From the NCBI GenBank assembly GCA_022376925.1, contig JAIOJX010000032.1, forward strand, positions 200,628,939-200,692,938: a stretch of 64,000 nt of DNA, given 5' to 3'. Source of the DNA: Tragulus kanchil. Lineage: Eukaryota > Chordata > Mammalia > Artiodactyla > Tragulidae. The notes beneath the pieces are model-generated. The model was not told where the DNA came from, ran no database searches, and saw nothing but the letters and a program-made list of their open reading frames with translations. Shown here piece after piece: positions 35,959-46,051 of this stretch. Numbering within the stretch: the stretch's first letter is position 1; the number at the start of each line of letters is the position of its first letter. The position numbers and the translations under genes were made by a program.

Positions 35959-36707
35959 GATTTTGCCTCATAGGAAAATCTCAGACCACAGAATCGTCTC
36001 AGAAGACCTACCCTCCTTCTCCCCCAAACAGAGAGAGGGAAGTACATACACAGATACACAAAAGCAGAAAAATGAAACACAGGGAAGTAAGAAGAGTGTA
36101 ATCTTACACTGTTAGAGTATTTGAAGGAATAATCAGCACAGTAGACACTGCCTGGGGATGCTGAGGCAGGAAACCAGGATTGATTAGTGACAAGTGTTTG
36201 GGCACAGATTTAGAGAGCCGTGGCACACAAACCCCATATTTTCTGTGCATCTGAAGTTCCCTAAGGCCCTCATTTTATACCTGAGGATCTTTCTTAGGAG
36301 ACAATTCCCTATGAATATCTCATTTTTCCTCCATGGACTGGGCAAAAGGTGTCGTCAATCTTTTCAAGGGTGTCTGCAAGGCAAATCACCCTCACAAGCT
36401 AAGACAGTGTCTCCCTCCAGTTTTGAAGGCAGATTTGTTTCATAAACCAAAGATAGACAAAAGATGGACAAAGATAAACAACATCTCCCTCCCCAGAGTC
36501 ATTCCAAGAGGGTAGGGACTCCTGGCATCTCCACACGGACTGGCTTACATCCCAGAATAAGGGAGGGGAGGTCACCAGCAGTCCTAGATAAAATCAGAGT
36601 GCCCTACCTTAGGGGGGTCATCTCCTTGATGTATTCCCATGGCATATACAGGTTCTGCCCAGCCCCCTTCACCCTCCTGTGGTGGGTGGGACTCCGAGAA
36701 CCGAGAT
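35959..36707. other. Single-copy sequence, nothing recognised
   Basis: Open frames of 60-83 codons overlap in three frames; none has a domain or a plausible splice structure. Confidence 0.55.
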
Positions 36708-37645
36708 AAGAGACTGCTCTGAAGCACATGAAACGATGCTCAACCTCGCTTATTATTAGAGAAATGCAAATTAAAACTACAATGAGATATCACCTCACAC
36801 CCGTCAGAATGGCCATCTTCAAAAAATCTGCAGACAATAAATGCTGGAGAGGGTGCGGAGAAAAGAGAACCCTCTTGCATTGCTGGTGGGAATGTAAATT
36901 GATACAGCCTCTATGGAAGACAGTATGGAGATTTCTTAAAAAACTAAAAATAGAAGCACCCTACGATCCAGCAATCCCACTATTAGGCTTATATCCTGAT
37001 GAAATCAAAACTGAAAGAAGCACCTGTACCCCAATGTTCATTGCAGCTCTCTATACAATAGCCAAAACATGGAAGCAACCTAGATGTCCATCGACAAATG
37101 AATGGATCCAGAGCTCTGGTACATATATACAATGGAATACTACTCAGCTGTTAAAAAAAATGCAGAAGACTCAGTCCTAATGAAGTGGCTGGCTCTAGAA
37201 CCTATCATAAAAAGTGAAGTAAGTCAAAAAGAGAAAGACAAATACAGTATACTAACACACATATATGGAATCTAGTAGGACGGTCTTGATATCACACGCA
37301 GGGAACTCATGGAAAAACAGACAGAGCATAGACATAGGGACATCGTGGCGAAGAAATAGGGAGGGGGAAGCATGGAGGAAGTAACAAGGAAACCTATAGT
37401 GTTAGGTGTGGAAAAGATAGCTAGTGTCATAGTGCTAAGGGAATAGGAGTGCTTACAATGGCTTGGGGCGAAGGTCTGGAGGGGGGGGATGGGGGGATCT
37501 GGGCGGGTGGGGACCATGGATATGCATATGACTGATCTGGGAACATACATGTCTGTGAACAACAAAACTCTGTAAAACCTTTAAAATAAAGAATTAAAAA
37601 AAAAAAAAAGAGAATATTGAAAAAAAAAAAAAAGAGACTGCTCTG
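36708..37645 (+). mobile_element. 5'-truncated L1 with 14-bp target-site duplication
   Basis: The repeat 'aagagactgctctg' at 36708-36721 returns at 37632-37645. Between them are the ORF2 C-terminal end, an L1-type 3' UTR with a G-rich stretch ('ggaggggggggatgggggga') and two A-rich tails near 37597 and 37620. The exact target-site duplication suggests a fairly recent insertion. It lies in single-copy sequence. Confidence 0.93.
36728..37180 (+). pseudogene. L1 ORF2 C-terminal remnant, 150 codons
   Basis: The translation carries L1 ORF2 C-terminal hallmarks: '[16 protein letters not shown]', '[19 protein letters not shown]', '[12 protein letters not shown]' and '[20 protein letters not shown]'. 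In an intact element this is the tail of a protein with endonuclease and reverse transcriptase domains; here both catalytic domains are absent. It stops early after '[10 protein letters not shown]' because of a frame change near 37140. A truncated retroposed copy without function. Confidence 0.88.
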
Positions 37646-37689
37646 CTTGCTGCTTCTGTCATAAGTAACCAGTGCTTTTTGGTCTCTAA

Positions 37690-37975
37690 CCATGATATAT
37701 ACATGTGTGTGTATTTGTGTGTGTGTGTGTGTGTGTGTATACACTGACAGAAATGTGTGTATATCCAGATATATATATATATATATTCACATGTATACTG
37801 TATATGGATATATATAGCTATATACATTTATCATATATAAGACCAGATACAATCACTTATCATATGTGTATATAATCACATACATATACTTTTCATACAT
37901 ATGTATATATGAATATATATTAATACATTTATCATATATATGTGTATAATATATATATATAAACACATATATCTG
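37690..37975. repeat. Alternating purine-pyrimidine tract, (TG)n with (TA)n clusters
   Basis: Runs of 'tgtgtgtgtgtgtgtgtgta' are followed by several 'atatatatatat' clusters separated by 'cacat', 'tttatcatatat' and similar words for nearly 290 bp. Its translation yields low-complexity frames. The tract is not duplicated. Confidence 0.9.
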
Positions 37976-38080
37976 TGGTAGCCTAACTTGCAAAATAGTC
38001 TGAGACTCTTCACAGACTCTCACTTGAAGTAATTCTCAGCTCACTATTCCTTCCATTCACTGCAACTGTTGTCAAATGCA

Positions 38081-38427
38081 ATTCTGACCCCTCTTCTATA
38101 CCTCAGAGCCACCTGTTCCTGACCAGAAAGCAGCTCCTTGTGCCAAAGGAGCCACAGGTTCCTCAGTTAGTCATAACCTCACCACAGCCCATGACCCTAT
38201 GACCCACTGACAATGTGAGGAGATGCTGGGTCTTTTCAGCACTTCCCACCCCTCCCCAGGTGACCCACGCTGCACCATAAACCCTCCATCAGGCACTCTG
38301 GGGCAGTAAGCCTGCAGAGGCTAGAGAGGAAAGGCCATCCTGTGGGATGGTCCATCGGAAAGAGCAGAGGGCCTTCAACAGGCCGAGATGAGGAGCAGAG
38401 CAAGGGAGGGCTGGCACTCAGTGCAGC
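38081..38427. repeat. Unidentified interspersed repeat, copy 2
   Basis: Collinear with 32571-32881, with extra bases near 38236-38270 ('cacttcccacccctcccc') and 38336-38356. The two copies lie 5.5 kb apart in the same orientation, which does not fit the 1.1-kb duplications. The family is unresolved. Confidence 0.65.
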
Positions 38428-38483
38428 AGCAGAAGGAAAAATATGAATGAAAATGAGAGTGATGGTGAGAAAAGCCACCCAGA

Positions 38484-40765
38484 AAAAGAAAGAGCTAGAA
38501 AGGAAGTATGTACAGAGAAGGCAACATGGAGATAGAATAGGGTAGAGGGAGAAAATTGGTCAGGAAGGTGGATTTTAAATGTGTGAAGTCAAAAATAGTG
38601 CTGCAAAAAAAAAAAAAAAAAATCCATCCCCAAATGCTTGAGTCATTAAAGTAGGAAACCCTTTACATGCTCACATCTTTATCCATGTCCCCATTTAACA
38701 TATGAGAAAACCAAGGCACAGAGAGCTATGCAAGCCTATTAACACACATTTTTCAGTTGCTCAGACAAACCTTGGAGAGCGACTTTCTGTGTCTTTCTTT
38801 CTGAGGTTTATTTTCGCTCCCCATTCGTGCAGAGAGGCTGTCACCAGGAGCCTCTCTGATTTGAGGTCTCCCACAGTAAGAGGGGAGGCTGTCACACGTG
38901 GAAAGACAACAGTGCTGTCTGCCCCGTGATGTTTACAAAGAACGGACCATGCCAGACACGTCCACAGCGCCGCTGACAGGCCTCTGAGAAAAGGCAGCAG
39001 GATGGCAACAGCCCCGCTGAACTCTGCGTGCTTGGACGTTCAGCAAGACATTTGATGCCCATAAGGAAATTGTACTTGCAAATTCATTCAAATGGGCTAA
39101 GAGAAGACCCAGGTTTTCCTGAACAACAGCACACAAAAGCATAAGACAGGAGGAGAGGAATAACATACAGAGTGAAGTCTACAACTTGTAGGGAAGGCGT
39201 GAGGGGTCAGCTGGTCTCCTGAGAAGCTAGTATAGCTCCATGACTTGGGTCTTGGGCAAAAGGAATGAGAAGTATCCCCCTGATGTGGAGGGACGGGATG
39301 GCTGGCCACAGGGCTCTCAAAAAATCCAGGAACTCCCAAGGGCCTTTTCTCTGTAGAATGGGGACAGCGATGCTCATCGACTTGGTGGGACTACTGCTCA
39401 GAGAAGAACAAAAATGTTCAGAAGGCACTCAGTAAATACGAAGTGCTGTACAAATGGCAATAATAACACCAAATTTTATTTAACATCTTCATTAAGGACA
39501 CCGGCAGGCTGCTAATGAAATCTGCAGAGAGTACTAAATTGGGCACTGCTGGCAACCGTGCAGCTCAGACAAGTAAACATCCAAGAGACATCACGAATGG
39601 GACCATGAACAAACCTCCAGGATGGCAGGCTGTCAAAAGAAAGAGCTAGAAAGGAAGTATGTACAGAGAAGGAAATGAGAATAGGGTAGAGGGAGAAAAT
39701 TGGTCAGGAAGGTGGATTTTAAATGTGTGAAGTCAAAATAGTGCTGCAAAAAAAAAAAATCCATCCCCAAATGCTTGAGTCATTAAAGTAGGAAACCCTT
39801 TACATGCTCACATCTTTATCCATGTCCCCATTTAACATATGAGAAAACCAAGGCACAGAGAGCTATGCAAGCCTATTAACACACATTTTTCAGTTGCTCA
39901 GACAAACCTTGGAGAGCGACTTTCTGTGTCTTTCTTTCTGAGGTTTATTTTTGCTCCCCATTCGTGCAGAGAGGCTGTCACCAGGAGCCTCTCTGATTTG
40001 AGGTCTCCCACAGTAAGAGGGAGGCTGTCACACGTGGAAAGACAACAGTGCTGTCTGCCCCGTGATGTTTACAAAGAACGGACCATGCCAGACACGTCCA
40101 CAGCGCCGCTGACAGGCCTCTGAGAAAAGGCAGCAGGATGGCAACAGCCCCGCTGAACTCTGCGTGCTTGGACGTTCAGCAAGACATTTGATGCCCATAA
40201 GGAAATTGTACTTGCAAATTCATTCAAATGGGCTAAGAGAAGACCCAGGTTTTCCTGAACAACAGCACACAAAAGCATAAGACAGGAGGAGAGGAATAAC
40301 ATACAGAGTGAAGTCTACAACTTGTAGGGAAGGCGTGAGGGGTCAGCTGGTCTCCTGAGAAGCTAGTATAGCTCCATGACTTGGGTCTTGGGCAAAAGGA
40401 ATGAGAAGTATCCCCCTGATGTGGAGGGACGGGATGGCTGGCCACAGGGCTCTCAAAAAATCCAGGAACTCCCAAGGGCCTTTTCTCTGTAGAATGGGGA
40501 CAGCGATGCTCATCGACTTGGTGGGACTACTGCTCAGAGAAGAACAAAAATGTTCAGAAGGCACTCAGTAAATACGAAGTGCTGTACAAATGGCAATAAT
40601 AACACCAAATTTTATTTAACATCTTCATTAAGGACACCGGCAGGCTGCTAATGAAATCTGCAGAGAGTACTAAATTGGGGACTGCTGGCAACCGTGCAGC
40701 TCAGACAAGTAAACATCCAAGAGACATCACGAATGGGACCATGAACAAACCTCCAGGATGGCAGG
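38484..40765. repeat. Tandem duplication D13, unit about 1,151 bp (probable false duplication)
   Basis: Copy 1 is 38484-39634, copy 2 is 39635-40765. Copy 2 loses 7 bp near its start ('aaggcaacatggagataga' against 'aaggaaatgaga') and its A run has 12 instead of 18 bases. It also has 'tttttgctcc' for 'ttttcgctcc' and one G fewer in 'taagagggg'. All differences fall in the first 400 bp of copy 2. Confidence 0.97.
38640..38770 (-). mobile_element. MIR, reverse orientation
   Basis: 'ctttacatgctcacatcttt', 'catttaacatatgagaaaac' and 'caaggcacagagagctatgc' match reverse-complement MIR. Second copy about 39777-39907. Confidence 0.65.
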
Positions 40766-41289
40766 TCTGGTCTGTGTCTCAGCCATCAACACTCCTGGCT
40801 GAAGGGCCCTCCTGTGGGGGTGGGGGGATGGCTGGGGGAAATCACACTGAACCTTCTCCACTCCACCCTCTACATATACCCAGGTAAAATCAGATTATGA
40901 ACATTGGAAAGGATGCTAAAGGAGGGATGTGAACACTGTCTCTGTGTCCACCCAAGATGCAGACAGGTGAAAGAGTGTCAAGGACATCCCACTCCCACGT
41001 CTTCGTGATGGTGGGTCACAGCTAGGGACGTGGCAAAGTCTGTAACTTCAGAATCTCTCTGGAAAGTTGATGATGCTCCTCTCCTTAGCTGGGCCTGCAG
41101 GCTTGGGTTCCAAGACACACATCCTATTTGAACTTCTTTCTTTAAAGAGAAAAGGTGCAAGCTTCTAAGCCCACACCTTGACCCGTGTAGGCATTGTTGC
41201 CAAGAGATCAAAAATCAGCTAGAGAGCCTTGGCTATGCCCCCAGGACAACTCAAATCTCAGTTGGCAGAACCCCATCTCCTTATCATGG
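40766..41289. other. Single-copy sequence, nothing recognised
   Basis: Frames up to 78 codons without domains; no element named. Confidence 0.55.
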
Positions 41290-41475
41290 CTTACAGGGTT
41301 TTTTGTGATTAAGTCCTTGTTATCTGTTCAGTCTGGCCTCTCACCACCCACAGACGACTCCAGGCGTCCTGAGCCATGTCCAGCTCCTTGATCACATGTG
41401 CACACTGTTCCCTCTGCCAGAAACTTTCTTCTTCCCCCCACCTTGCCTGAGTAAATAGAATTATCTTTTGGGTCT
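41290..41475 (+). mobile_element. L2 internal/3' fragment
   Basis: 'tctggcctctcaccacccac' and 'cacactgttccctctgccag aaactttcttcttcc' resemble the L2 block 'tgctgttccctctgcctgga acgctcttcccc', followed by 'gggtctcagctc'. Confidence 0.6.
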
Positions 41476-41644
41476 CAGCTCTCCCAAAACTTCACTGAGT
41501 ACTCATCTTCTATGCACCAACAGAATCTTATACTTTTCTCTCTATAGATCCTGATAATTATTTACTGATTGCCTTCTTTGAGCTTGACACTGTAGAAAGG
41601 ATATGTCATTAAACAAGACACACACAATTCTTACCTCATCAGAG

Positions 41645-41760
41645 AAATGGTTCCCAAACATGGCTACATGTTAGAATTACCTGGGAAGCTTTTTAAAACC
41701 ATCATTACCATTTCAATATAATTGGTCTGGAGTGGGGCCCTGATAATGAGTATCTTCGTT
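41645..41760 (+). mobile_element. MER5A-like fragment
   Basis: 'atggttcccaaacatggcta', 'catgttagaattacctggga' and 'ggtctggagtggggccctga' follow MER5A. Second copy 42763-42878. Confidence 0.65.
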
Positions 41761-42173
41761 GAGTGGGATGCTTTCTTATCCTAGATCCCTGTTCTAATTT
41801 GTCTTCACTCAGAACTTTTTCCAGCAGCTCTCTGCTAAGCAAAAGGGCACAAAGTGAGATGGCCCTTGGCAAAATGCGAATTAGCAAAGATTGTCTGCCC
41901 TCTCTCCTCCCAAGGCACCCTGCCTATATTCAGTTCTGAATTGGATTAAGGTATTCAGCTGTCTGCTGCATCCAAATAGGAAGGAACAGAATTCTGTATA
42001 AAATACTGCTGCATGATTTAGTTTAATATATTGCCCTATTGGGGATACTGTATATTTAATTGAATATTCATTAAAAAAAAAAAACAAAAAACCACTAACA
42101 ATGCTTCAAAGGCTAAATCCCTAAAGATAGAAATATAGGCATTTTGTCAGGGGAGATACAGAGAAATGTTGTT

Positions 42174-42290
42174 TGCTTGCTAAGTTGTGTCCAACTCTTT
42201 GTGACTCCATGGACTGTAGCCTGCCAGGCTCCCCTGTCCATGGGATTCTCCAGGAAGGAATCTGGAAAGGGTTGCCGTGACTTCCTCCAG
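42174..42290 (-). mobile_element. Bov-tA-type SINE fragment, reverse orientation
   Basis: 'gttgtgtccaactctttgtg', 'ccatggactgtagcctgcca' and 'tccatgggattctccaggaa' are the reverse of the Bov-tA 3' half; the tRNA-like half is missing. Second copy 43292-43408. Confidence 0.85.
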
Positions 42291-43704
42291 GGGAACTTGC
42301 TTGCTTGTATCTAATGCCACTAGGTCCTTAGCCTGAGTATTAACCCCAGCACCACTCAGTAAGTCCACTAACTGCTGCTGAAGCCTCAGCTGCCAACCTA
42401 GGCATGCAAACTGATTCCCAACTTTTAAACAAGCATCAACGCTTCAATTGTTCTCATCAAGGTTTTCAGCCACTGTGGCTATGACTGACAGCTATCAAGG
42501 AACATGATATTTTAGGGGATATAAACGATCCTGCAAGTTTTCCTCAGAGCCAGGAAAAGTACTAGACTAGGAGTCCTAAGACAGTGATCTTTCCAGCTCT
42601 CCCAAAACTTCACTGAGTACTCATCTTCTATGCACCAACAGAATCTTATACTTTTCTCTCTATAGATCCTGATAATTATTTACTGATTGCCTTCTTTGAG
42701 CTTGACACTGTAGAAAGGATATGTCATTAAACAAGACACACACAATTCTTACCTCATCAGAGAAATGGTTCCCAAACATGGCTACATGTTAGAATTACCT
42801 GGGAAGCTTTTTAAAACCATCATTACCATTTCAATATAATTGGTCTGGAGTGGGGCCCTGATAATGAGTATCTTCGTTGAGTGGGATGCTTTCTTATCCT
42901 AGATCCCTGTTCTAATTTGTCTTCACTCAGAACTTTTTCCAGCAGCTCTCTGCTAAGCAAAAGGGCACAAAGTGAGATGGCCCTTGGCAAAATGCGAATT
43001 AGCAAAGATTGTCTGCCCTCTCTCCTCCCAAGGCACCCTGCCTATATTCAGTTCTGAATTGGATTAAGGTATTCAGCTGTCTGCTGCATCCAAATAGGAA
43101 GGAACAGAATTCTGTATAAAATACTGCTGCATGATTTAGTTTAATATATTGCCCTATTGGGGATACTGTATATTTAATTGAATATTCATTAAAAAAAAAA
43201 AAACAAAAAACCACTAACAATGCTTCAAAGGCTAAATCCCTAAAGATAGAAATATAGGCATTTTGTCAGGGGAGATACAGAGAAATGTTGTTTGCTTGCT
43301 AAGTTGTGTCCAACTCTTTGTGACTCCATGGACTGTAGCCTGCCAGGCTCCCCTGTCCATGGGATTCTCCAGGAAGGAATCTGGAAAGGGTTGCCGTGAC
43401 TTCCTCCAGGGGAACTTGCTTGCTTGTATCTAATGCCACTAGGTCCTTAGCCTGAGTATTAACCCCAGCACCACTCAGTAAGTCCACTAACTGCTGCTGA
43501 AGCCTCAGCTGCCAACCTAGGCATGCAAACTGATTCCCAACTTTTAAACAAGCATCAACGCTTCAATTGTTCTCATCAAGGTTTTCAGCCACTGTGGCTA
43601 TGACTGACAGCTATCAAGGAACATGATATTTTAGGGGATATAAACGATCCTGCAAGTTTTCCTCAGAGCCAGGAAAAAGTACTAGACTAGGAGTCCTAAG
43701 ACAT

Positions 43705-43815
43705 GAATTTTCTACCTGGATCTATCACACAAGCTGGGCGCCATCAAGAAAATTGCTTACCCTCTCCTATTTGCAGTGTTCTCAGAGGTTCAGTGGGGGT
43801 GATAATAGCCAGACA
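43705..43815 (+). mobile_element. MIR-like fragment
   Basis: 'gaaaattgcttaccctctcc' and 'tcagtgggggtgataatagc' follow MIR's 'aagttacttaacctctc ... tgggg ataataat'. Diverged. Second copy about 44798-44908. Confidence 0.45.
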
Positions 43816-43879
43816 CACTTCTAAATGGTTTATGCCACTTCTATACCATACAGAAGTGGTTCTGTTATTTAAACAGCTG

Positions 43880-44063
43880 GTGTCTCAGACGGTATAGACT
43901 ATGCCTGCAATGCAGGAGACCTGGACCAGCCCCTAGGTCAGGAAGACCCTCTGGAGAATGGAATAACAACCCACTCCACTACTCTTGCCTGGAGAATCTC
44001 ATGGACAGAGGAGCCTGGTGGGCTACACTCCATGGGGTTCTAAAGAATCAAACATGACACACA
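43880..44063 (+). mobile_element. Bov-tA-type SINE
   Basis: 'tgcctgcaatgcaggagacc', 'ctggagaatggaataacaac', 'ctcttgcctggagaatctca' and 'cagaggagcctggtgggcta'; the 3' end runs into a CA microsatellite. Second copy about 44973-45156. Confidence 0.9.
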
Positions 44064-44106
44064 CACGCACACACACACACACACACACTCTCTCTCTCTC
44101 TCTCTT
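44064..44106. repeat. Compound (CA)n(TC)n microsatellite
   Basis: A CA run with one 'cg' interruption passes into a TC run, at the 3' end of the Bov-tA. The second copy (about 45152-45206) has a TC part 8 bp longer, the largest microsatellite difference among the duplications. Confidence 0.95.
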
Positions 44107-44119
44107 AAATATTAGAAGA

Positions 44120-44345
44120 TTGAGGCCCGTAGAATTAGGTTGCCTGAGTTCCTGGTACTAGAGACCAGTGAGCTGATCGTGGAACCAGATCATCTGGCTT
44201 CGGGTTCTCGCCCTTTAACCACTATGTTATAATAGTGGCATAATAATAAAATTAACTACTGCACCAGCTATAGTGAAGATTAAATGAGATAATGTACTTG
44301 AGAACTTGGCAAAATACTGAATACACATTGGCTGTTTTTATCATA
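44120..44345. mobile_element. MIR pieces in both orientations
   Basis: 44150-44235 reads 'aaccagatcatctggcttcg' and 'ctttaaccactatgttat' (reverse MIR end). 44265-44340 reads 'gaagattaaatgagataatg tacttgagaacttggc' (forward MIR). Second copies are shifted by 1,101 bp. Confidence 0.5.
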
Positions 44346-45736
44346 TCTTGGAGTAGGATTTTAATAAATGCTGAGTAGGTAAGTGGCTGGATATGCTCCC
44401 CAGAAACTCTGAGTCTTATCCTGAGGAAGCAGTCCATAGGTTACTGGATATCTACTGTTTCCTCGACTTGATGGAGAAAAAGGGTTGCCGTGACTTCCTC
44501 CAGGGGAACTTGCTTGCTTGTATCTAATGCCACTAGGTCCTTAGCCTGAGTATTAACCCCAGCACCACTCAGTAAGTCCACTAACTGCTGCTGAAGCCTC
44601 AGCTGCCAACCTAGGCATGCAAACTGATTCCCAACTTTTAAACCAGCATCAACGCTTCCATTGTTCTCATCAAGGTTTTCAGCCACTGTGGCTATGACTG
44701 ACAGCTATCAAGGAACATGATATTTTAGGGGATATAAACGATCCTGCAAGTTTTCCTCAGAGCCAGGAAAAGTACTAGACTAGGAGTCCTAAGACATGAA
44801 TTTTCTACCTGGATCTATCACACAAGCTGGGCGCCATCAAGAAAATTGCTTACCCTCTCCTATTTGCAGTGTTCTCAGAGGTTCAGTGGGGGTGATAATA
44901 GCCAGACACACTTCTAAATGGTTTATGCCACTTCTATACCATACAGAAGTGGTTCTGTTATTTAAACAGCTGGTGTCTCAGACGGTATAGACTATGCCTG
45001 CAATGCAGGAGACCTGGACCAGCCCCTAGGTCAGGAAGACCCTCTGGAGAATGGAATAACAACCCACTCCACTACTCTTGCCTGGAGAATCTCATGGACA
45101 GAGGAGCCTGGTGGGCTACACTCCATGGGGTTCTAAAGAATCAAACATGACACACACACGCACACACACACACACACACACTCTCTCTCTCTCTCTCTCT
45201 CTCTCTTAAATATTAGAAGATTGAGGCCCGTAGAATTAGGTTGCCTGAGTTCCTGGTACTAGAGACCAGTGAGCTGATCGTGGAACCAGATCATCTGGCT
45301 TCGGGTTCTCGCCCTTTAACCACTATGTTATAATAGTGGCATAATAATAAAATTAACTACTGCACCAGCTATAGTGAAGATTAAATGAGATAATGTACTT
45401 GAGAACTTGGCAAAATACTGAATACACATTGGCTGTTTTTATCATATCTTGGAGTAGGATTTTAATAAATGCTGAGTAGGTAAGTGGCTGGATATGCTCC
45501 CCAGAAACTCTGAGTCTTATCCTGAGGAAGCAGTCCATAGGTTACTGGATATCTACTGTTTCCTCGACTTGATGGAGAAACGTGAAATGCCAGGTCTAAG
45601 TTTAGAGAAAAATGTCCCGCTAAGCTAATGCATAATCCCATTCCGGTGCCTGCAAAATAAGGCCAGTCTTAAGAACAGCCCAAGTGCAACACATTTCTCA
45701 TCTAAAACCAGTTTCCCTATTTAGACCCTGCTGCCT

Positions 45737-46045
45737 TTCAGTTGCTCAGTCATGTCCGACTCTCTGTGACCCCAAGGACTGCAGCACGCCAGGCCTCCCT
45801 GTCCCTATCTCCCAGAGCTTGCCCAAGGTCATGTCCATTGAATCGGTGATGCCATCCGTGCTCTCATGCTCTGTAGCCCTCTTCTCCTTCTGCCCTCAAT
45901 CTTTCCCAGTATCACAGTCTCTTTCAGTGAGTGTGCTGTTTGCATCAGGGAGACAAAGTATTCGAGCTGCAGCTTCCGTCCTTCCGTGAGTATTCAGGGT
46001 TGATTTCCTTTAGGACTGACTGGTTTCATCTCCTTGGTACTAAAC
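45737..46045 (-). mobile_element. BovB-derived 3' end (ART2A/Bov-A type), reverse orientation
   Basis: 'ttgctcagtcatgtccgact', 'cagcacgccaggcctccctg', 'gtgatgccatccgtgctctc', 'ctccttctgccctcaatctt', 'ggttgatttcctttaggact' and 'gactggtttcatctccttgg' follow the ruminant BovB-derived 3' end in reverse. No ORF remains. Single-copy location. Confidence 0.9.
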
Positions 46046-46051
46046 CTAGAT

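Larger units (their letters stand above)
41476..43703. repeat. Tandem duplication D14, unit 1,118 bp (probable false duplication)
   Basis: Copy 1 is 41476-42593, copy 2 is 42594-43703. An A run near 42073 is one or two bases longer in copy 2. Copy 1 ends 'aagacagtgatctttc' where the true continuation reads 'aagacatgaattttctacc', a noisy version of the same words. Confidence 0.97.
43385..45580. repeat. Tandem duplication D15, unit about 1,094 bp (probable false duplication)
   Basis: Copy 1 is 43385-44478, copy 2 is 44479-45580. Two a/c substitutions occur near the start of copy 2 ('accagcatc', 'cttccattg'). The TC tract is 8 bp longer in copy 2. The junction shares 'gagaaa'. 43385-43703 is also in D14, so it appears three times (42267, 43385, 44479). 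Confidence 0.97.
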
